Positions 23,801 through 33,149 of a DNA stretch of 64,000 nt are shown here, in pieces. How positions within the stretch are numbered: position 1 is the first letter of the stretch; every line of letters starts with the position of its first letter. A program made the position numbers and the translations under genes. Location of the stretch: the NCBI RefSeq assembly GCF_019393635.1, contig NC_057864.1, positions 469,262,617 through 469,326,616 of the forward strand, given 5' to 3'. This DNA is from Dromiciops gliroides (taxonomy: Eukaryota > Chordata > Mammalia > Microbiotheria > Microbiotheriidae). The notes beneath the pieces were generated by a model. It worked only from the letters and a program-made list of their open reading frames with translations. It made no database searches and was not told the origin of the DNA.

Positions 23801-24876
23801 GACATGTCAAGTTATCACATCCGTTTTCTCTCCATCAGAAAACAGCTCTCTGCCCTGGGCACCTCCCTGGCCCGTGCTCCTCCCTGGCCCGTGTTTACCA
23901 GCTTTGGCCTTTTCTTTTCCAGGTCTCCAAAGCACTTCCTGGTCATCTCTAGTCACAGCACTGAGTGCTCTCCCACTACAATGTCTGCTCCTTGAGAGCA
24001 GATACTGGCTTACTTGTTTTTATTTGCACCCCCAGCACGTAGCTGAGTGCCCGTCACACAAGCCTGCTCTGTCTGTCTGTGTGTCTGTCTAGCTATCCAT
24101 CTGCCCAGTTTACTAGTTGTTCCCATCTTTCAAATTTTATTACAATCTCATTTCTGGGGAATACAAACCACCTTGGACTATCTACATCATTTTTAGGGTA
24201 AGGCTTTATACCTCAAAACAACCGATCATATTTACTAAGTATCCAATAATATTTATTGATCATCTATTACTGGGATATGAAGGGCATAAGTCTTTGCCCT
24301 CAAGAGGGTTATAGTCTCAGTCTAGCTTCTCCAACAGGACTCACACACAGAAAACAATCAGGGAATACAACAGGCAGCCAAAGGTAGCAGAAAGCAATGA
24401 ATTCAGAATCAGAGGAACTGAGTTCAAATCCTCCCTCTGCCAGTCAGTACTTGTTGGAACTGGGGGCAAATCCCTTGACTTCCCTGGGCCTCAGTTTCCT
24501 CGTCTGTAGCTGGGGACCCCCATCAGCTCAGACCTTCTATAATTTCTAGGATATAGTAAATGCTCCATCGTAATCAGACCTAACAAGGAATGAAAAGGTA
24601 GTGAGGAGATGCCCTTTTCCCCGGTCAGCCTGCTGACAATCCAGTGTATGGGAGCAGGAAAAGGATTAGTTCTCAGGGAACACCTTCAGCCCCTCACCGT
24701 TCAGCCAGCTCCCAGTCCTCCTGAATCTGCCGCTGCCGGGCCTTGTGATATTCCTCCCTCCAGCACTTGGAGCAGAAGCCCTGCCAAGCCGAGTTGCCGT
24801 AATAACCGCATCCTTTCTTGCACAGGAGCTCCGACTGGTCCACATGGATCCCTCTCCGCTCAGATTTAAGACTCAT
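11109..24876 (-). CDS. RABGEF1: RABGEF1 (Rabex-5), complete coding region in 8 exons
   Basis: Rabex-5 is the guanine nucleotide exchange factor for RAB5 on early endosomes. It also binds ubiquitin and works with Rabaptin-5. Joining 24876-24698, 23269-23103, 17295-17129, 15674-15593, 14833-14701, 13858-13767, 12582-12326 and 11507-11109 on the minus strand gives 1476 nt, which is 491 residues plus TGA, the same length as the human protein. All junctions have AG/GT sites and phases agree. The order is A20 zinc finger (Cys19, Cys23, Cys35, Cys38), ubiquitin-binding helix (about 45-75), helical bundle (about 155-230), VPS9 domain (about 232-375, with catalytic Asp313 and Tyr354 present), then a C-terminal coiled coil and a proline-rich tail ending PQVYAG. 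The start is the first ATG of the zinc-finger exon (AAGATGAGT context). Identity rests on near-identity to the remembered human protein and on KCTD7 upstream. Confidence 0.97.
12326..12582 (-). CDS. RABGEF1: RABGEF1 coding exon with VPS9 catalytic residues 274-359
   Basis: This exon carries the heart of the RAB5 exchange site. Counting from the start codon, the ASADDF motif places Asp at position 313 and GEDGYYF places Tyr at position 354, the two residues known to be required for exchange in human Rabex-5. The acceptor is CTCCGTAG and the donor is GTAAGT. It ends on a complete codon (TNL). I noticed no difference from the human protein in this exon. Confidence 0.97.
13767..13858 (-). CDS. 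RABGEF1: RABGEF1 coding exon, residues 243-274
   Basis: This 92-nt exon encodes [20 protein letters not shown] followed by [10 protein letters not shown], within the VPS9 catalytic domain. The acceptor is TTTTATAG and the donor is GTCAGT. It ends one base into Asp274. Human has ALRWVTP and NEDIPE at the matching sites. Confidence 0.96.
14120..14262 (-). mobile_element. Head-truncated CORE-SINE in a RABGEF1 intron
   Basis: A minus-strand SINE with a TTTTC-rich tail lacks its first 25-30 bases. It is flanked by TCAGAGAAGGTTTCT before (from 14105) and after (from 14265), a clear duplication, so the short head arose at insertion. Confidence 0.88.
14701..14833 (-). CDS. RABGEF1: RABGEF1 coding exon, residues 199-243
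   Basis: This exon runs from V(199)[15 protein letters not shown] to QKRIR(243) and forms the end of the helical bundle and the start of the VPS9 domain. The acceptor is CTTTCCCAG and the donor is GTGGGT. It ends two bases into Arg243. The stretch [13 protein letters not shown] is the same as in human. Confidence 0.96.
15593..15674 (-). CDS. RABGEF1: RABGEF1 coding exon, residues 172-199
   Basis: This 82-nt exon encodes [20 protein letters not shown] and then RLQTRGK. It begins in phase 0 after GTTATAG and ends one base into Val199 at donor GTAACA. Human begins DLSIEEQSE, so only the first residues differ. It belongs to the helical bundle in front of the VPS9 core. Confidence 0.95.
17129..17295 (-). 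CDS. RABGEF1: RABGEF1 third standard coding exon
   Basis: This exon encodes residues 116-171 ([10 protein letters not shown] to MHHKR). It covers the serine-rich linker and the first helices of the bundle that helps target early endosomes. The acceptor is CCAGCAG and the donor is GTAGGT. It ends on a complete Arg codon (phase 0). The sequence [20 protein letters not shown] matches human closely. Confidence 0.96.
18720..18872 (-). mobile_element. CORE-SINE in a RABGEF1 intron
   Basis: The minus-strand body with CTTGCCCAGGGTCACACAGC is preceded by a (TC)n tail. CACATTCTCT occurs on both sides (from 18707 and from 18873). Confidence 0.85.
19831..20032 (-). mobile_element. CORE-SINE with a long tail and duplication
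   Basis: A minus-strand SINE is preceded by a long T/ATTT-rich tail that begins near 19845. AAGCCAGAAGTTTT flanks it from 19815 and from 20033. A TTTATTTATT microsatellite sits within the tail. Confidence 0.9.
20794..20830. repeat. (TG)n microsatellite
   Basis: A run of about 18 TG units lies in a RABGEF1 intron. Nothing else recognisable lies nearby. Confidence 0.9.
21185..21304 (-). CDS. RABGEF1: Candidate RABGEF1 cassette exon, 120 nt, symmetric phase
   Basis: Seen: a long pyrimidine tract ending TTTATTTCAG precedes the segment, and GAAG|GTAACC follows it. Entered in the phase left by the 23103 exon, the 120 nt are fully open and leave the phase needed by the 17295 exon, so inclusion adds exactly 40 residues (starting [10 protein letters not shown] and ending ASPLEG) without disturbing the frame. 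A second GTAACC donor lies 12 nt further on and would add four more codons. Known: the common human 491-residue form lacks this insert. Inferred: an alternative exon that lengthens the linker between the ubiquitin-binding region and the helical bundle. It could be a chance exon-like sequence, but phase, length and splice sites all agree. Confidence 0.55.
23103..23269 (-). CDS. RABGEF1: RABGEF1 second coding exon
   Basis: This exon encodes residues 60-116: the end of the ubiquitin-binding helix ([12 protein letters not shown]) and the basic linker with [13 protein letters not shown]. The acceptor is CCTCACAG and the donor is GTAACC. It ends one base into codon 116. Near the 3' end human has VGSKKE where this copy reads GGPKK, an ordinary species difference in a linker. 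Confidence 0.95.
23830..24070 (+). repeat. L2 3'-end fragment
   Basis: The pattern ATGTCTGCTCCTTGAGAGCA followed by CCAGCACGTAGCTGAGTGC matches the L2 3' end. It lies in the intron between two RABGEF1 exons. Confidence 0.55.
24395..24550 (+). repeat. MIR-like SINE fragment
   Basis: GAGTTCAAATCCTCCCTCTG followed by GGGCCTCAGTTTCCTCGTCT is typical of the MIR core. The copy is diverged. Confidence 0.6.
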
Positions 24877-24883
24877 CTTCCTT
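24698..24883 (-). CDS. RABGEF1: RABGEF1 first coding exon (A20 zinc finger)
   Basis: The coding part is 24876-24698, residues 1-60, after a 7-nt leader that follows a TTAACAG acceptor. It carries the whole A20-type zinc finger (Cys19, Cys23, Cys35, Cys38) with the Tyr25-Tyr26 pair that contacts ubiquitin in this family, then the start of the ubiquitin-interacting helix. It ends inside Arg60 (CG|G) at donor GTGAGG. Because the start codon is here, any upstream promoter that splices into this exon would give a full-length protein. Confidence 0.97.
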
Positions 24884-25887
24884 CTGTTAACCAAGGAACA
24901 CAAGAAGGGAGTGAGAACTTCTCAGAACCTGGCTATCCTACTGCAGGGGAAGGAAGAACAGCGAAACCCAATGGAATTCTTATGTAGCCCTGAATCCTCC
25001 CAAAACCAGGGGAGAAAAGGTGGCCAGGTCATCAGCTCACCTTCTTGAGACCAAAGGAGGGGTTAGCAGATGAGGCCAGAAGGACACCCTGGAGGGCAAA
25101 GTGGGTCCTTGTCAGGTAGTTTTTACCCCCCCAACACCAGTCTTCGATACAGCAGTGTTCTCTTACTCTCCGGTGTTTCCTTTGGCTTTCTGCCTCGGAA
25201 GAAATATTTATATACACATCCTTTATACAGTAATGCTGAACTTAAGAGGAAGGAGGGGGCAGTTAAGGCATCAGTGACTCTGGGAAGTGACAGGGCTGTT
25301 TTGTTCCCAACAACCACGCCTCCATTGGTCAATGGAGGAGTTTCTCTTTGAGATTTGATGTGACACTTCCTGCAGATTCACATAAGAAACCGTGTCTGTC
25401 AGCTGGGTGACCCATGAGAAGGAAACCAATGAAAGATTCATGTTGGGGGGATTATGAAAGCAGGGAAGTATATTAGCACATTCTTTTCCTTTTTTAGGTA
25501 CTAAGGAGAAAGAATCTTTCTAATTTGAAAAAGTGGATTCCCAAAGAGAGTGATGACATTGGGGACAAGAATGCCAACAGTTGGCGCAGCTTTCTGCAAT
25601 TCAACTTTTCTGATGACAGACTTTAGCAATCTGGTTAGGCTGAGTCATTTTGCAAATATCTACTTTCTCCTTGCATTCACTAGATACAGAGTCAGGGGTT
25701 GGAGGAAGAGGAGCCATTCTAGAATCTCAGAAAGGAAATCCTTTGGGTAGAAACAGACTATAGATCATAGCATCAGAAAAGCTATCACTTATGTAGTACT
25801 TTATCATGAACTTAACAAATATAAGCATTTCAATACCCAAAGAACAGAAAAGAAGATTGCATATGAAGCTGTGAACTTCCTCTTCTG

Positions 25888-26126
25888 CTGTTGTTCAGTC
25901 CCATCCAACTCTTCATGATCCCATTTAGAGTTTTCTTGGCAAAGATACTGGACTGGTTTGCCATTTCCTTCTCCAGCTGATTTGACGGATGAGGAAACTG
26001 AGGCTAACAGGGTGAAGTGACTTGCCCAGGTCACACAGCTAGGAAGTGACTGAGGCCAAATTTGAACTCAGATCCTCCTGACTCCAGGCAAGGCAAAAAA
26101 CTAACTACTGTGCCACCTACCTGCCC
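25888..26126 (-). mobile_element. Long CORE-SINE with RTE-like tail
   Basis: The minus-strand head and core are joined to a tail containing GTTGTTCAGTCCCATCCAAC and TTTTCTTGGCAAAGATACTG. This tail resembles RTE (BovB-like) 3' ends, and SINEs of this kind are thought to be moved by RTE LINEs. A sister copy lies at 41941-42180. Confidence 0.75.
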
Positions 26127-26129
26127 AAT

Positions 26130-27328
26130 AAGGATGATAATAGTAAGGGGCTAGAGAAGATAGGAATGGATGGGATAAACAATGGATAGAGATGGGTTTC
26201 TCTTGGAAAGAAGGGTTCCCTCTTCATAAGAGACAGGAGTGAAGGAGAAAACAGTAAGGGAAGATGTTAACTAAAGTGAGATACGGAAAAAGTGGAAAGA
26301 TGGGACTCTCTGTGGATAGTCTCAATTGTTTCACTGAAGTATGATGAGAGGTCCTCATCTGAGAGGGGTGGAGAAGGAGGTGCCATGGAAGGCTGGATGA
26401 GAGACAGGAACGCTTAGAACAGGCACTGTGGTGAGTGGGATGGTGAACCAAGTCAGAAGGAAGGGAATGAATGTCCTGCTTCAGGGAGCAGAGTCAAGCA
26501 AAAACATCCGCAGATTGGCTGTGACTGAAAACAGGCTTCTGTTGGCACCTCGAACCCATCACCTCTTTTGCCAAGAGGCAGGAGCCAAGTTTCATTGTAA
26601 GGCTTCTGAAATGATAACTGCTCAAGATGGAGTTTTGAAGGCTTTCATTTCCTCCCCCCCCTTTTTTTTTTACCATTATGAACTTGAACCAAAAACATAA
26701 ATCTTTTCCTTGACAAAGAACAGAAAATCACCTAAAAGCACTGTATATGAAGCCATAAATCTCCACTACACGTAGCTTTTTAAAAAAATCTTTCAAATTT
26801 AACATTGGCAGTTCCAACATCGCCCTGCTTCTGAACTTTCAGATGCTCTCCTTTTATTGCTGCAGTGATTCATGGATGCTCTTTTTTTCCATTTAAAAAT
26901 TTTAAGCACCTATCTCACTCCCCCCAAATAGAAGCTCTCCCTTCCACAGTCCCTGCGCTGGTCTCTCCTCTGTGGCCTAAATCAGTGATCTCCCTCTGGG
27001 GAACAAGACTGTAGGCCCACCCATCCTTCCAGTGAGCTAAATCTTTGATACCCCCCCCACCGTGGGAGGCCCCCCTACTGTCATCTTTGCCAGTCTCCCC
27101 AAAGATTCCCGAATAGTCCAGAAGCAGCATTGATCTTTCCCTAAGCATCCAGTAGTTGAAGTCTTCTATCACAGATCTAACCTGTAAAAGTCAGACTTAC
27201 CAACACTCTGCTCTGCTGACTCTGAAGACCAGGTTTGGCACCTGCCATTTAAAACGGGCTGATCAGGGTGAGAGACGGCCAAAGGGGGTGAGCTGCCCGT
27301 GAATTCAGATTCTTCAAAACCTTCTTTG
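26130..27328. other. RABGEF1 intron 1 sequence, no gene seen
   Basis: Purine-rich sequence at 26130-26420 is followed by ordinary intron sequence. Open frames here are short and carry no family features. Confidence 0.5.
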
Positions 27329-27340
27329 ATACTGATCACT

Positions 27341-27492
27341 AGGGGCAGCTATGTGGTGCAGTAGATAAAGCACTGGCCCTGGATTCAGGAGTACCTGAGT
27401 TTCAATCCGGCCTCAGACACTTGACACTTACTAGCTATGTGACCCTGGGCAAGTCACTTAACCCTCATTGACCCAGAAGAAAAAAAAAAAAA
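27341..27492 (+). mobile_element. CORE-SINE with 13-bp target-site duplication
   Basis: It starts AGGGGCAGCTATGTGGTGCA and ends in a poly-A tail. GATACTGATCACT flanks it at 27328-27340 and 27493-27505. Confidence 0.92.
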
Positions 27493-28009
27493 GATACTGA
27501 TCACTGCTCAGGCCAGAACCAGTGGCACATTAACAAGAGAGCGTTTTTAGAACATTTACTCCATAGAAGTCACTGTGCTAAGCACTGATGATACAACTCT
27601 AAGCAAAGAAGCCCGTCTCTGCTCTCCAAGGGGAAGAGGGCACAAATTGCGGCTGGAAAAAGGGGGAGGAGCGTACCCTGCGAGGTCATGCTTTGGAGGC
27701 TGAAGGGGAGGCCTGAACTTCCTGGGGCACATGAGAGAACAAAAGGCCAGGGGGCGGGATAGAAGGAGTCAGGGTCCGAGTTCAAGAATCTCAACCCAGA
27801 AGGGAGAGGAAGGAGAAGGGAAGGCACCATCCGAACAATCCGGGTACTTTTGCTGAAAAGAACACATCCCTTATATTAAACTTCCCCATAAGACAACCTT
27901 CAGCCTAGCACAGGACCCAACATGCTTAACAGATTACACAGGGTATGTGGTAAACAAATGCCTTCTCTATCTAGTCATGAACCTCAAATATGAATATATA
28001 ATATAAAAG

Positions 28010-28255
28010 AATATTATATGATACTGATAGCTAGCATGTGTCAGGCACTGTATAAAGCACTTTACAAATAGAATCTCATTTAACCTTCACAACAATCCTG
28101 GGAGGTAGATGCTATTATTATTCCCATTTTCCAGTTGAAGAAACTGAGGGAGACAGAGGCAGAGTGACTTGTCCGGGGTCACACAGCTAGTGACTGTCTG
28201 AAGCAGGATTGCAGGCCTGGCGCTCTATACACTGCACCAACTGCTCCCTGCCTAT
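28010..28255 (-). repeat. Long CORE-SINE (THER1/MIR-like), minus strand
   Basis: It runs from TGTCAGGCACTGTATAAAGC through CAATCCTGGGAGGTAGATGC to GTCACACAGCTAGTGACTGT and the eroded head. A further reverse MIR fragment lies at 28885-29030. Confidence 0.75.
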
Positions 28256-29550
28256 TTCACTAATTACTTAAGCATATGAAGGGGGCCTCAGAGATAATGC
28301 AGATGAAGAAGAGAGGTGAGGGGAGTGACATGACTTGTATAAGCTCACACAGGACCTGTGCAGTAGCCTTGCTAGAATCTGAAGGCAAGTCTACCCCTCC
28401 ACGGTGCCTTCCCCTGTGAAGTCCCTTCCAACTGGTCACCACCCATCTGGGTTCTAGTTGGGCAGAAATGAGAGACCTCTGAGTTTTCCAAGGACAGCAC
28501 ATAAATAGAGGCTCAGAAACGTTGGACTGTGGTGGAGAAACCCTGGCTGGGGAGGGCCCACTGGAGACCCGGCTGCTCATCCTCTCTCTGCCTCTGACGC
28601 CCCTTCTCTCCCACTTTTCAATCAGATCATTTGCTATCCCACTACCCCATGGTAACAAGGGGCAGAACCTTGGGGAGGCCCCTTTAGCTCTCGCCTCTGA
28701 TGAAGGAAAGGGTTGCCAGCTCTACCCAGCTGTGCCAGTCAATGCTTCTGGGGCAAATCAGCCAGAACCAGTAACGCGATTTACATTACACCCAACGGAC
28801 AGCTGGCACTGTTTAAGAACAAACATGTGAAATTCTTCAATTCCTTAAGCAAACTTCACTGATTAGTCATTTTAGGGACTCAAAGACTCAGAGATTTAGA
28901 GACCACTTTACAGATCAAGACACTGAGATCCAGAGAGGTTAAGTGGCTTGCCAGGGTCACCCAGGCAGTGAGTGTCAGAGCTAGACCTCAGCTGGATCAT
29001 TTGACTCCCAGCCCCATTCCCTTTCCTCCCAAAGACTTACCAAAAAGCTTTAATGAACTGACTGGTCATTCACTTTTTGGAAAGGGTTTTTAGAACTCTA
29101 AGCTCAGTTGGGCAAGACTCCTAAAGGAGTTAAGAAATCCTGAATGCCTTCAACGTTAAAATAAGACAAGACTCTCTCTAGCACATCACCAAGGTCGTGT
29201 AAGGAGCCATGAGTTAAATTCTGTAGGCAGCTTCAACAGTTTTCAACTGGAGGGAAGAAAACAAAGGGCACACTCAAACAAATGCCTTCATTTAGTTTAG
29301 TTCCTTCAGAACACAACAAGATGTTCTAAGTGAGTCTCTAGAGAACCTAGCTGGTAATATGAGCCTATTCTTTTAACGGGAACAAGCCTGCTATAAGAGT
29401 GGTGCCAAGGGAGGCCCGGCAACAAACCTGACCTAAATACACTCCCTTCATCTTCTGGGGTTCAGGTACTCCCTGAAATACAACTCTTATATGCTTCCTT
29501 CTGAAATTCAACTAAGTTATTAAAGCTTTCTGCATTTTAAAACATAATGA

Positions 29551-29712
29551 GGGGGCAGCTAGATGGTGCAGCGGATAGAGCACTGGCCCTGGAGTCAGGA
29601 CGACCTGAGTTCAAATCCAGCCTCAGACATTTAACACTTACTGGCTGTGTGACCCTGGGCAAGTCACTTAACCCCAACTGCCTCACAAAAAAACCCAAAA
29701 CAAAAGAAAAAA
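29551..29712 (+). mobile_element. CORE-SINE
   Basis: It starts GGGGGCAGCTAGATGGTGCA and has a tail of AAAAAAACCCAAAACAAAAG. The flanks CATAATGA and CATAATCA form a short imperfect duplication. Confidence 0.88.
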
Positions 29713-30500
29713 CCCATAATCAGGCCTGAGCTTTTTGGAGGGCGGTCAGATTGTTTCTTTGTCTACAAATTAAGGGGCAATGGCTTAGATGAACTCAAGG
29801 GTCCTTTACAATTCTCAGAGTTGATGAATCTAAGACTGAAAGAATTCAAGAATATCAGACCTAGAAAGGACGGTGGAGATTCCTTAGCTCAACTCCCGTA
29901 TATTCTTTTTTAAAAATATCTATTGCTACCATTCATTTCTACATTACCTTCTCTTCCACTTCCCTATCCAGCAAGACTTCCATTGCAACAAAAAATTTTT
30001 AAAAGAGAAAAGGCAAGTCAGTCAAACTAACCAACACACTTACATGATTCAACTCCACACCCACAATCTGCAATTCAGGAAGCACTAATTAAGTCCCTGC
30101 TGTGTGCCAGGAATTGTGCTAAGTACCAGAGACAGCAAGAAACACAAAAAACACAAAAAACAGTCCTCCTTCTTAAGGAGTTCATATTCTCAGAGGGGAA
30201 ATGATGTGCAGATAATTGTAGATGGGAGAAATGGACAGTGCAAGCAGAAAGTTATCTCTGAAGGAAGACAACGGCTTCCCCAAGTTGGGCGTCTAAAAGG
30301 GGCATTTCAGCAAAGACTTCAAGACAGACAGGAGGCAGAGCGGAGGAGGAAGGGAGGGCACTCCAGGTCAGCCAGGGAAGGGGCATAGTGTTGGGTGCAA
30401 TGAACACACACAAGGCCTGATGGATCACACAGTGTAAGAAGGCTGGGAGGGCCAGAGCTGCAGAGGGGTGTTCATTTTCTCAGCTCTTCAAAGTGAGGTG

Positions 30501-31063
30501 TGTGAGATTAAAATTGGATATTAGATCATAAATCTCCCCTACTTAACTTTTCCCTTAATTTATCTCCCAGACTAGTAAATGGAAGAAGCTTCTGGTTTTC
30601 TAGATAGAGCCTTTATTGTATGGTAGTCACAAGGTGATGTTGATTAGAAGGATAGGAAAATAGAAATACAATACAAATCGTCTTAAGTCTAGGCTTAGTC
30701 TATATTCTGTATAAAACTCACCAAAACCGAAGGCCACTTTTGGGGAGAGAGACCGAGTCAAGCACTTGCTGTTAACCCGAGAGCCGGGCCAGGTCAAACT
30801 CCTGTCCGCGTCTGTCTGTGCAGCGCAGCCAGGAGACCAGTGGAGCAGAAAAAAGCCCCACTTCCGTTCTCTCCTTGCCTTTTCAGCTCGCACCCCGGAA
30901 GTCGAGTGCATAGCAGGCAGTCTGACATGCGCAGCAGGCGCACTGGCGTGCGTAGCTCATGCCATTGGTCTCCTCCCAGAAAGGGTGGTCCTTAAAGAAA
31001 AACTGGCATCTTTCAATTATCCTAACCGACTGTTAAAAAAAACTTTCATATTTTTTTACCACA
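30501..31063 (-). repeat. 3' LTR of the endogenous retrovirus
   Basis: The LTR is bounded by TG at 31063 and CA at 30501 on the minus strand (TGTGG...CTCACA) and lies directly against the polypurine tract. It is 563 bp, typical of class I elements. The U3 part holds a minus-strand CCAAT box (ACCAATGG, near 30961-30968) and a GC-rich region at about 30760-30960. AATAAA at 30617-30612 marks the R/U5 side. It faces the RABGEF1 ATG exon 5.6 kb away in the same orientation. Confidence 0.8.
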
Positions 31064-31075
31064 TTTCCCCCCTTT
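31064..31075 (-). other. Polypurine tract of the retrovirus
   Basis: AAAGGGGGGAAA on the minus strand lies immediately before the LTR's TG. This is the usual plus-strand priming site of a retrovirus and fixes the LTR edge. Confidence 0.8.
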
Positions 31076-31077
31076 GC

Positions 31078-32656
31078 TTCCTCAAGAAACAGAATGTTTC
31101 CTTGATGGAACAGTAAAAAGAATATAATAACTATTGCTAACTAATAAAATGTAAACAACAATATAGAAAAGGAAGAGAGGAAAGTTTTGTCCAGAGGGGC
31201 GATTTTTTTTTTCTCATGAACCGATGCTTTGACATTAGTCTTGCAAAGGGAGAGCCTCTGCAGAGGGTACATGTTACAGATGATGTATATTATAACAGAA
31301 AGGAGATAGTAAAAGCTAATAAAACAAAACAGTTCATATAGAGTCTCTGATTTCTCTTGTCTTCTTGAAGTGGTAAGATGTCATCAGGAGGAAACTGGAT
31401 TCTGGTCTGGAAAACTGGATTCTGGACTCTGGACTCTGGTCTGGAAAGCTGGATTATCTTTTTTAACTGTTTGAATTGCTGTATTTTTTTACTAAACCTT
31501 AGCATAGCATTGTCAATGATCAAATTAATAAATTCCATTACATTCCCTCCTTTATATGGTTAGACTTGTAATAGAGGGTTGAGGTAGTTATGCAATGTGT
31601 AACACTTTTTACCACCATGTGTCTGGATCAAAGCCAAATTTAGTATGTGTTCATGACACCTGAAAATGTTATGGAAAGGTTATCATACCATATCTCATGG
31701 TTCCGAGACAGCCAGTGATTGTGCTAGGCCACAGGTGAGTTCAACTGAGTGAGATAAAAAGATAAATAAGTTCAGTTAAATTAGGTTAAATTAGGAGGGA
31801 GAGAGGATGAATACTGGACTGTGCCTAGTAATTGTGCTCTACATAGTCACCATCATAAGCAAACCATGGACTTACGTATACCTGTCTCTCCTTTTGTTGC
31901 ACATATATTCTCTCCAGGGCCTGCATCAGAGTTCACAGCAAGTTAGTCTCTGAAATGATAAGTTTCCATACTTCCGAAATCTCATTAATTTCACCAAAGA
32001 CAGTATGATGGTAAAAATGTGTGCTATGCTGCATAACTGAGAACATATTAGTGATATATACAATAATTCCAAACCATACCCAGAGTATAATGACATATAA
32101 ATAATAAACGAATGTAAGTAGCTGATTATATTAGACATTGTTACATAATCTTCTTTTAGACATTATTACATAATCTTCTTTTAGCAAGTAGACCACATCA
32201 TCTTATACATGAATTCTCTAGTATAACAGTAGCAGATACTTAAAGTGGTGATTAATTCATCAAAAAGAAATAAGACTTCAATTAGCAAGATTCAATATTC
32301 AATAGCATATACTTAAAATGCCTTTGAAAAGTCACTTAGTTTACAAAATCGGGTTTTTAAAGAAAAGCAAAAGAAACAAAAGTAAAAAAAAAACAAAGCA
32401 AAACCAAAAACCAAAAATAAAAAGCAAAAGATTCGCTAAGCACCCTTTTGTGCTCTTAAAGAACTTAAAGGTGTGGTGAATTCCAGGTCTTTTCAGTGCC
32501 TTTCAAAAGTCAAAACAAAACAAAAAACAAAAAGGATTAAAAAAAATAGGTATAGGGTAGGGAAAGGGTGGGAGAAATTGAGGTGGGCCAGAAAACTAGG
32601 CCATGTGCTTCAGTGCTTTGCCTGTAGAAGGAAATGCTTGTTAAATTTTAAGGTAT
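31078..32656 (-). other. Retroviral 3' region without coding signal
   Basis: About 1.6 kb of AT-rich sequence lies between the OTU module and the polypurine tract. I see no env-like reading frame on the element's strand. It holds a short direct repeat of about 25 bp in two copies (about 32135-32184), a CTGGA-rich tandem patch (about 31390-31456) and A-rich runs near 32375-32430 and 32510-32550. It could be 3' noncoding sequence brought in with the captured mRNA, or a decayed env. Confidence 0.5.
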
Positions 32657-32699
32657 TTAAGCTGCTAGAGTTTGGGATATGCCACATTGTTTTAACTGG

Positions 32700-33140
32700 T
32701 TCCCCAATTCTCTGCAAGCCAAAGTGGCAGGGGTTTCTGAATTGTCATTGATCTTTCTAATGCTGTCATAATGTTCTTTATGGTAGAAAATGTGGAGTTC
32801 TCTAGCATCAGTTTTGTCTGTGCCACTGATTTTCAATAAAGGCTGATTTAATTGATGAACCACAACATTCAGCTGATGCTGCTTAGCAAATGCTACAATT
32901 GTATCATTTCCTCCCCACTTTCCAAATTTCTTTAATTCATCAACATATTCTTCAAAAGGGGAGTCATTTACTATAAAAGACTCAAACTCTTGTCTATGGT
33001 TAATCATATAAGAAGCAGCTTCTTGTCTGTGTCTGAGATGATTTCTACAGTGACCTTCTAGCTGGTCTGCTAAAGCCCTAAAAAGGCAATTTCCGTCTCC
33101 TGATACTTTACGAAGACTGAGTCCCAAAGCATTTAACTGA
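32700..33140 (-). other. OTU deubiquitinase-like domain (OTUD3-related) captured by the retrovirus
   Basis: OTU domains are cysteine proteases that remove ubiquitin. This one has the catalytic block GDGNCLFRA (Asp and Cys), the run [22 protein letters not shown] and the histidine block [13 protein letters not shown]. These match cellular OTUD3 nearly block by block, with QLEGH.RNHL.HRQE also shared. It has no introns, although the OTU domain of host OTUD3 is split among several exons, which suggests capture from a processed mRNA. It is continuous with the retroviral integrase C-terminal domain and occupies the place where env would be expected. OTUD3 targets are known in mammals, but what the viral copy acted on is unknown. 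Confidence 0.85.
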
Positions 33141-33149
33141 TCAGTGGGA

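Noticed and set aside
31378-31563. Possible env remnant
   Set aside because: This frame is on the opposite strand to the provirus and is rich in repeats of Trp, Thr and Gly. It shows no envelope features.
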